Below are positions 50,701 to 59,232 of a stretch of 64,000 bases of DNA, one piece after another. The notes beneath the pieces are model-generated. The model saw nothing but the letters and a program-made list of their open reading frames with translations, did not search any database and was not told the origin of the DNA. The stretch is from the NCBI GenBank assembly GCA_024529925.1, contig JAFEUB010001212.1, forward strand, positions 310,001-374,000. The letters are read 5' to 3'. Source of the DNA: Ophthalmolycus amberensis (Eukaryota; Chordata; Actinopteri; Perciformes; Zoarcidae). How positions within the stretch are numbered: position 1 is the stretch's first letter; each line of letters opens with the position of its first letter. The translations under genes and the position numbers were made by a program.

Positions 50701-53700
50701 CAATACATTTGATTTATATGTTATGGTGAATGCAACGCTCTCACGTTTGGCTGGGGTTGGTTCCCTGAATTGAAATCTAAACTCTGATCTCGCGACTGTT
50801 ACATCCAGGATCTGTGAATGATTTAACATCGCTCTGTTGTTATCTGAATGTCTTATTTTTTAATATCCGGTCGCGGGGACAACCGTTGTTTTGGAAGCAG
50901 GGATTGAAAAGAGATTATTGGTCGAGTAAAGATTTGCCAGATCAAACCGGACGCTATCACACCTTTGGAAAAAAAGAGAATATTTCACGATTGTCTCGAG
51001 CTGGCTTATGAAACAGCAATATTAGCTTCTAAAGCTGAGTTACAACCTCGTTCAATACTGTCTGCTCACGCTGGCAAAGCCTCGCAGCAAATAGCAGCAT
51101 CCCAGTGACCGAGCAAAGGTCAGACCGCACAATAATTCACCATGAAATAAGTATTTTCTATCTGCTCCGTCACATTTACCTGCTCCACTTTTCTGTTTGT
51201 TTGCCAAAGATCTCTATTTACAGCGCCGATTCACCTTGATGGAACCCGCGCGACCGCCAAAGGATTCCGCCTACATCCGCTTCATGAAAGCGTCAACAAT
51301 ATCACCGCTCTTCACATCGGCTGCTGCGCTGCTGGAAGCGTTGACCACATGACTACAACGTCAACGAAAGACTGCCGCAGGGGAGCAGACGGACAAAAGG
51401 TCGACAGGAAGTCATGAGAAATAGACGGAGTCAAGGGAATTGGAACAGACACGTGGTTGGACTTCATCGCACAGCAGGAGGGCGGCATGGACGCTGTAAT
51501 CAGCCTCACTGAGGACGTCAGAGTGAGTGAAAAGGCTCAGGGTCGTGACTCAGCTGTGAGGTGTTAATAACACCGGCACAAGAATTTGCGAGTCCCTTTT
51601 CAAACATGTTAAACAACCTCAAATTTAGTGATAGACCAGAATGACTACTATGTACTTAATTTCACCTTGTGTGTATCTTCTGTGCCTTCAGATCCAAGCA
51701 CAGGCAAGAGCAGCGTTAATTAATGCATGCAGTGTGCTTTGTCAGTAAGCTAGGCCTTACTCAAATATCTGTGGGTAACTCATACTAAACTGATAAAATA
51801 AAATAAACAGCCGTCCACGGCATGGACACCTGTGTAGGTACTGTTGTCATAAAAATATTACAAAAAAAATAAAAATAAAATGCCTGTGCTGCTCTCTTTC
51901 CCTAATCCTCCCTCCTTTTATCCCCCGTTACCTCCTCCGCTGTCCTCCTCATCGATGCTGTTCTTGATGCTGTCGTACTCCTCGTCGATGTTCTGGTTGC
52001 CTCGGATCTGACTGAGCACGCGGCGGGCCTTCTGGGTCAGCCCGCGCTGGATCAACCAGCGAGGGCTCTCCGGCAGGAACAGGAAGCCCACGAACTGGAG
52101 CACGGCGGGGAGCACCAACAGACCCAACATGTACCTGGAGAGAGAGGAGACAAATTACGATCACAGACACTACAGGTGTTTTGGTGTTTTTGTAAAAGCT
52201 TGGCATGTCATGCGATTTCCAATTCCATTGACATTCGTCACAGAAATTGGTTGAACTAGAAGTACCGCCTCACTATATGTATGCCTTCGCTGGCCAGTCA
52301 AGTTGCAGTCTACATCCACGTATGTCCAAAATGTCATCACTTCATAATTTTCTGTCCAGGTGGACGTTTGTGCCAAATTTGAAGAAATTCCCTCAAAGTG
52401 TTCCTGAGAATGGACCGGATGGACATACAGACAACCCGAAAACATGACGCCTCCAGCCACGGCTGTTGCCGATGCGGAGGCGTTAAAAGGTATACCAATA
52501 CATTAAGTTCATGTGGAGATATATTATTATGCCAGCAAAAAGCATCAGCTAGTTTTAGTTCATTAAAATTAAACTCTGGGGAAAATGTCAAGGCTTTAAT
52601 TCATTTTTATTCTGCTACTTAAAATAACCCTACATCACATTCACATTTCAGCATTTAACTCTGACCCTGAATGTAACAGATGGAGTGTTGGAGTGCACGA
52701 AGTACTACATTAGTGCTGCACATATAAACCTACACTTAAACTCACACAGCATTTTTAACGGGAAATATCAAAACCACTGATATACTGAACTATTATTGCC
52801 TCTCTGTATCCACTCATGCACACAATCAGGGTTCATCGCATTGGGTGAAGGGGTTGTTCGACAAATATAAAGTATTATGTGGCGAAGGCAAAGAATAAGA
52901 GGGTGGATGTTAGAGAGCTTTATCTTTAGAGGAAGAAGAAGTGGAGAAGCAGCTCAAAACTCCAAAGAGTGGGGGAAAAACTATTCTTACTGAAGTAAAC
53001 ACCCTGACGTATACTGCTTTTCTTCTTTTGCGCAGGCAAAGACGTCAATCCGACAACAGTCATACTCTAAACTCAATAAGCGTCTCCCAAAAGCCATTAT
53101 CGTGTACGATTCACAGCAATCTAGGTGCTTCTAAACGACCGCCGCCGTCTCCATCAGAGACGCAGTTGAGGCCAATCCTTGTGAAAAGGACGATTCTAAT
53201 CTAAAGTATCTTCACAGCGCAACATTCAAACACGCTGGAGGCGGTAAACCTGCATTCAGTGTGACAGCAGGAAATGATGCACACAGAGGCAGAAAAAGAC
53301 TGAGAAGAAGGACAAAGAGAGAGGCACACTGTATCTTTCAAACGTACCGCACAGCTGCTTTCACCAAATGTTAGGGGCTGACCTGTGCATGTGTTGACAT
53401 TTGGAATGAGGGTTTTGTGCCAGCCCGACTTTTTATGGCATTTGATACGAAAAAAACGCTGATATCCTATATCTGCTTTGAAAAGTACCTCAAGTGTATT
53501 CATGCAGACCTGTCTATCCCTTTTATCCGTCTAAATTGTAACTTGATACATCGTCTGTGTGTGCGTGAGGTGCGCGTCTCCGCGGCTGACCTCCAGCCGT
53601 CGCGCTGCAGGTAGCTGAAGGCGCCGTCGACGAGGCTGGCAGTGAACTGTCCGCCGGTGATGAAGAGGGTGTTAACCGTCACCAGCTGACCCCTGAGGTG

Positions 53701-53783
53701 GGGCGGAGAGGCCTCAGCGATGTACACTGGCACTGTCATGGAGGCAATACCTACAGAGAGAGAGAGAGAGGGAGGGAGGGAGG

Positions 53784-53822
<39 letters not shown>

Positions 53823-54574
53823 GGAGAGAGAGAGAGAGAGACAACGTTTAGCAGGAGATTCTTAGAAGCAAGGTGACTCAGATTGAGCCTTTTACAGTAG
53901 ATGTTCCTTGTTCTCAAACTAAATGCTGGCTGAGATGAAAAGGATCTATTTGTATGACAAATGAAAAATGTACCACATATGAACCCATTGGGGCAGGTTT
54001 ATAAGCTGAACCATCACAAATAACCCACACTAACATTAATAACCAATCAGCCTCAACAATATCTCAAATAAAATATGGGATAAAAAGCAATATTAACTCC
54101 TTTCATCCTCAAAATCGTCACAAGCATACTAATACATACAGCCACACTACGGGCTCTGTGAGGTTGTACTTTGAGCTGGATGCTAACCTCTGCATGCGAA
54201 CATGCTCTCAATGACAAAGCTCACATGTTTAGCAAGTATGTTCACCATGCAAACAATCCTCAGTTCAGTGTGCTGTCATGCTAACATTTGCTAATTAAAA
54301 CTATTACAGTCGTTTCTATTGTCTGCAATGAATTCAAATGACAGTGACCTTTGACCCTGACATCAACCACCGCAGCAATGGCGTCATGTGGACATGAGGT
54401 GAATCCATCTCGGTAATGGGCTCTGCACTAGTCTAATCTGGAAAACATCCATTCGCACACACACACAGACACACACACACACACAGCGTGTGTTTTCCTC
54501 GGATGTATCTGACAAGGTGCCATGTGACCGCAGCTGGCTCCCGATAAGCTCTATTAATAGTCTGCCGCTGCTTT

Positions 54575-54620
<46 letters not shown>

Positions 54621-57600
54621 CATCCTCACCTCTCCTTCTCCTCCCTCCCCTCCCTGCTGCCACCACCCTGCCCTCGACGGCCGCCATGACTACGCGGCTA
54701 CCTGTTGCTATGGCAACCCACTTGCTGGGAAACCAGTCTCCGAGCGGGCACCACACCGTGGCAGCTCTGGGAAGGGAAATCGATAATCGAGTGCATGAAG
54801 TATTTTCTAACCAGATCTCCACAGAAGAGAGCGGTTTGAGAAAGGAAATCACCATCATCGACATTTCAAAGCACATTTCTTTAAGGAGTTCACAAGATCA
54901 GAACATTAACTTAAAAAACGACAGATGTTTTTCCCACTGCGTACAATTCAAAAAGTTTACAGTCATGGTTCAAAGCCATGCGGTCAAGTCTCTGCCTGGT
55001 CGACTGTTCAGTGTTGAGTAATCAGAGGAGAGACACTCGTAGACTCTGTTAAGGCTGCACAGCTCTCTGGCCTGCTGTTACAACCGGAGATATCGGTCGT
55101 CTCTTACATCTACTAATTGATTTCTTCACCGTGCGAACACACCCTGAGGATTTAGTTGTGGTATCTAAGTTATGGCTTGAAAAAAAAATAAAAATAAAAA
55201 AGGATTATCATCAGAGGGTGGAAATCCGAGATCCAGATCACCACCGAAATCTAATCAACTGCTCTATGGCATGAAGCCTGTCTGCTCCGGCTAATTTGAT
55301 GGAAATCCATTCATGAGCTTTTGAGGGATGCTGCTGAAAGACCTAACCTCTACGTTATAGGTTAGAGCCGGGACTTTCAAGACGACTGATTTCAGTAGTA
55401 AATGCAGTGTTTTGTACACAGCCAGAGGCCTCATTATAACAGGGGACATAATTCCCCCTTCTCCAGATACAACCACCTGTTAACATATAACTGAAGTTCC
55501 ACACTGTACCATCTGCTGGGCCACTAAGCATACTCTTTTTGCTGAAAAGCGCAGCAAGATGCGGCAGAAGGCTCTTTTCATTTTGCGGTAAGTCGACCTT
55601 CCGCTACATGCCATACTGCGATGTTGAATGCAGTTCGATCCAGCATGCTTGAAATGAGATATAATATATTATAAAACATATTAAGTATCATGACTCAACA
55701 GGTAAACAGAGCAGCGGACAGATTGCATGCCACATCTACAGAGAGACGGATAACACCTAAAAAAAGCATGAAATCTGTTTTTCGCTCCTTTCTGTCTGAC
55801 AGCTACGTACCGACTGTGTTATGTTTGCACTGTAGCTTTGTATACTCAGATGATGACATTATGCAGGTGAACACACACACACACACACACACACACGGAC
55901 ATATGCGCCCATTTTAACAAACAAGTCCCAAAGTCCTCATCTGCTGTAATGCCTCTATCTGTATTCACCTCATACAGCCGGGCCTCTTCGTCCTCCCTCT
56001 CGCTACAGTTCCCCTCCATGTTCCCGTGTTATACGTCTCGGCCATATGCAATCACCAGCTTGTGTCGGCACCAAGCCAAGGCTGCCGCCACACGCAGCCC
56101 ATACGCCTGTGAGTTGAGCTCCTACAGCTGATGTTGATGTATTTACTGAGGAATGGATCATTTCCATCTCACATCCTGCCGCAGGTGGTCACGGAGAAAA
56201 TATGTTAGCGGCCATTAGAGCGAACGCCATTAAAAGGCCAGTAAAAAGGTCAAATACTGGACAGTTTATTGACCGTCTGAAATTAAGTTTGGTTATTTTG
56301 TGGCTGGGTTTTTGTCTTGCGTTGGCTTTTAAAATGCAGAATGTGTTCATTTTAAAGCTGCTAATACTATCTTTTTACTTGTGTGATGTTTTACGTGTTT
56401 CGTTTGATGTTGCATCAAGGAAAGCTCCAGTATTTTTCGCCTATTGAAATAGTATCATGCTTTGTCTGAAACAATAAGTGACAAATGTTTGGAGGCTCTT
56501 GAGACCAAAATTCTGATTATTTATGTCAAACCAAGTTTATTTGGAAAGCTTTAAGCTTTGTTTTCAAGACCTCCTGTTTCTAAAGCATATAAAAACAAAT
56601 TGGCCTTCTTTGAATAATCCACAGACAGGTACATAGTGCTTTTATCAGTGAAATCAGTGAAATCCCACGTGAAACATTCAGAAGTTGCACGACCAAACGC
56701 TGCAACCACTTGCTCATCACGTGTCATTTTTATGGCGATTGCCTCGCGCCGGCTTCACTACGGCGAGTGTACACTACGCTTTAGGCAGCTTGTGCTGGTT
56801 GCCCCAATATAAACTGTTTAGCCGGAGTCATGTTTCCCAAATCTCTACAGCGGGGGTGGCGAGTATAGAGTTAGCAAATAACAAATTCAGGTGGCTACTG
56901 TCTGTCTTTACTTGTTGGTGGGACTCAAAGAGAAGTGTTTGAAGGGATTTGTATGAAAGACATTATTGTAATGTATATTTGGAAAGCTTCTCAAGTATTC
57001 ATATCCCTTTGAAGTTCTCTACTGGAGCTGAAGCTGCACTGAAAACAAGCAAAATTACTTCAACCAAAAGGTCGGGTTTCTTCACTCGCTTGACTGTGAA
57101 ATCTCTTACAAAGACATTCTCAGTGTGCTGCCTTTCTCATTAATGAGCTCTCTTTCATCACCAGTGGACAGCTCCCAGCACTCCCTTCTCCACACAAACA
57201 CACACACACACACACACCCTCATAAAGTCATCGTCTGGCCACGCTCAGCCTCAAAGCGGCGCGGCCCAGTTAAACAAAGAATCTGTCTGAAGGCAGCCGC
57301 CGGGCACGTAGTACAAATATCGGGCCCGACTCACTTGATCAGAGACTGAGGAGGAGATACTCCACCAGACCTTCCATCACTGCGATATGGTAAAGAGGCA
57401 GGCAGGACATTTTCTGCTACTAAGTAGCTGGTTGTGTTGGAGGAAGCTAATTAGAGGCTAATGGAGCATCCTTGAAAAGGCGTAGATGAAGCGAAACCTC
57501 CCCCAGATGATGCTGTTGTTGACTTTCAAGTGGGTAAGTGGTGTGAGTGGTGATTAAATTCAGTGGTAAAAGCAGGAGAGGTTGTGTCCTTTGTTAATTC

Positions 57601-58036
57601 AATTCAATAAGTGTGCCTAGTTTGACATCGGACTTGGACTGGAGTTGTTTATCATGTAACTCCACTTTAGAGATTAGTCACATGTGGGACTGTGTTCTTA
57701 TAAAACCACATGGGGGAGAGAAAAAAAACCTCCAAATTCACAAATGTTAAACCAAAAACAACTAATTTCTTGAACACTTGACCTTTTTAGTGATGTGATT
57801 TCCACAAAACAACAGTAATATGGGCATAAACAAACCACTCGATATGTCTATACCTTCCACCTGGTTAGGCTGAGAATTGTGGACTTAATTATGTAAACCA
57901 ACCAATTAGTTGTCAAACCGGTAATCATTAAATGTTATCACAATCTAATTAACTGCGCCGTTTTTATGCAGACCCTTCATCCGCTGTCTCCAAGGATTCA
58001 ACATTTGCAACTGATAATTTAGCCAGAAAACATGAT

Positions 58037-58076
<40 letters not shown>

Positions 58077-59194
58077 CTGCGAGGGTGTGGGCTTATGTTT
58101 GTGCGTTTGTGTATGTGTGAGGGAATGGATTATGACTAACGACGGCTGAAGGCATCAGAGCGGATTTCTTTTCAGAAAAACATTTCATGGCTCTTTTTCA
58201 ACCCTTTATATCTAACAAGGAGAGCACAGAGAGAATCCGCTATTTTTAGAGGGAGACTCTCGAGGTACCGCTATAGGAGCTGCAGGCCAAGGGTCACATG
58301 ACATGACAGATTGGAAATGGCCAAAGTTGTCAGTGGGCTAATTGCTGGGAGCTTCGCTAGTTTGTCCAATTAAAATATCGTAAAACTCCCGACAGAAATG
58401 TGAATAAGTAAAGCAGTAAAGCTTTTAAACCAACCTGCCTTTTTTTTGACTGTTTTACTTCTTTGACAAGTTTATTTTTCAGCAGTAAAATGTCCTGTGT
58501 GCGTGTGTGTGTTTGTTAGTGCTGCAACAAAGCGGCCGAAAAAACAATAATTGCAGGTTTAAAGAAAATGTATTGTCACTGTCAAAAATAAATTCCTACT
58601 GAAATATATCTATTGCTACATTTTTATTATAAACTGATTAAAAAAAGTCATTAAACCCACAGCCGGTGTGGTCTACGGAAAGAAGCAATAATAGCTTGCA
58701 TGGCTAACATGCTAGGTCGGCTATCCCTGGCAGGTCTCTCAAGAGTTCGAGATTAATTAAAATGATATGCTTGATTAAAAAAAAGAACTCTCCTTCCACG
58801 TCACAAATCACGCAACCAAGATAGTTAACCAGAGCGGATTTCTCCTCCATGATTGAAACGTCTTTCCACAAATATCCTGTGAAGTGCGAAAAAAACTCTT
58901 AATTTGATGCGATAGACAAGGATTTATTACCTAACGTGGCATTGTCAAGCAGTCTGGTTCAATACTGCTCAGACTACCGACAGCTCGTATCAGAAAACAG
59001 TCCCTGTGCTCAGGCAAAGGTCAGATCAACTACAACAGATGAACCAGACGCTCATGTGGTAGACAGACAGAGAGGAAGGGCTTGGCGGTTTATGGCCTTT
59101 CCTGGTTTGACCAACAGCTCCGGTGACCTTTATGGCGAGTTCAGAAATGTTAAGCAATTGGCTTTCCTGAGAAGCGCCGGTCACATTAGTGAGT

Positions 59195-59232
<38 letters not shown>

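Larger units (their letters stand above)
29525..51931 (-). other. slc2a13: slc2a13 intron 3 (22.4 kb), main repeat-bearing intron
   Basis: No host exon was recognised. Holds a palindromic MITE (about 29833-30185), a 1.47-kb TIR element (33218-34691), a SINE-like fragment (about 38505-38629), a long purine tract (39421-39830), a 5'-truncated L2-like LINE (42590-43548), an 11-bp tandem repeat (46965-47003) and several (CA)n runs. The stretches 30700-33100, 34700-38400, 43600-46800 and 47100-51900 show no feature I can name beyond short simple repeats and an X-box at 46789. Confidence 0.75.
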
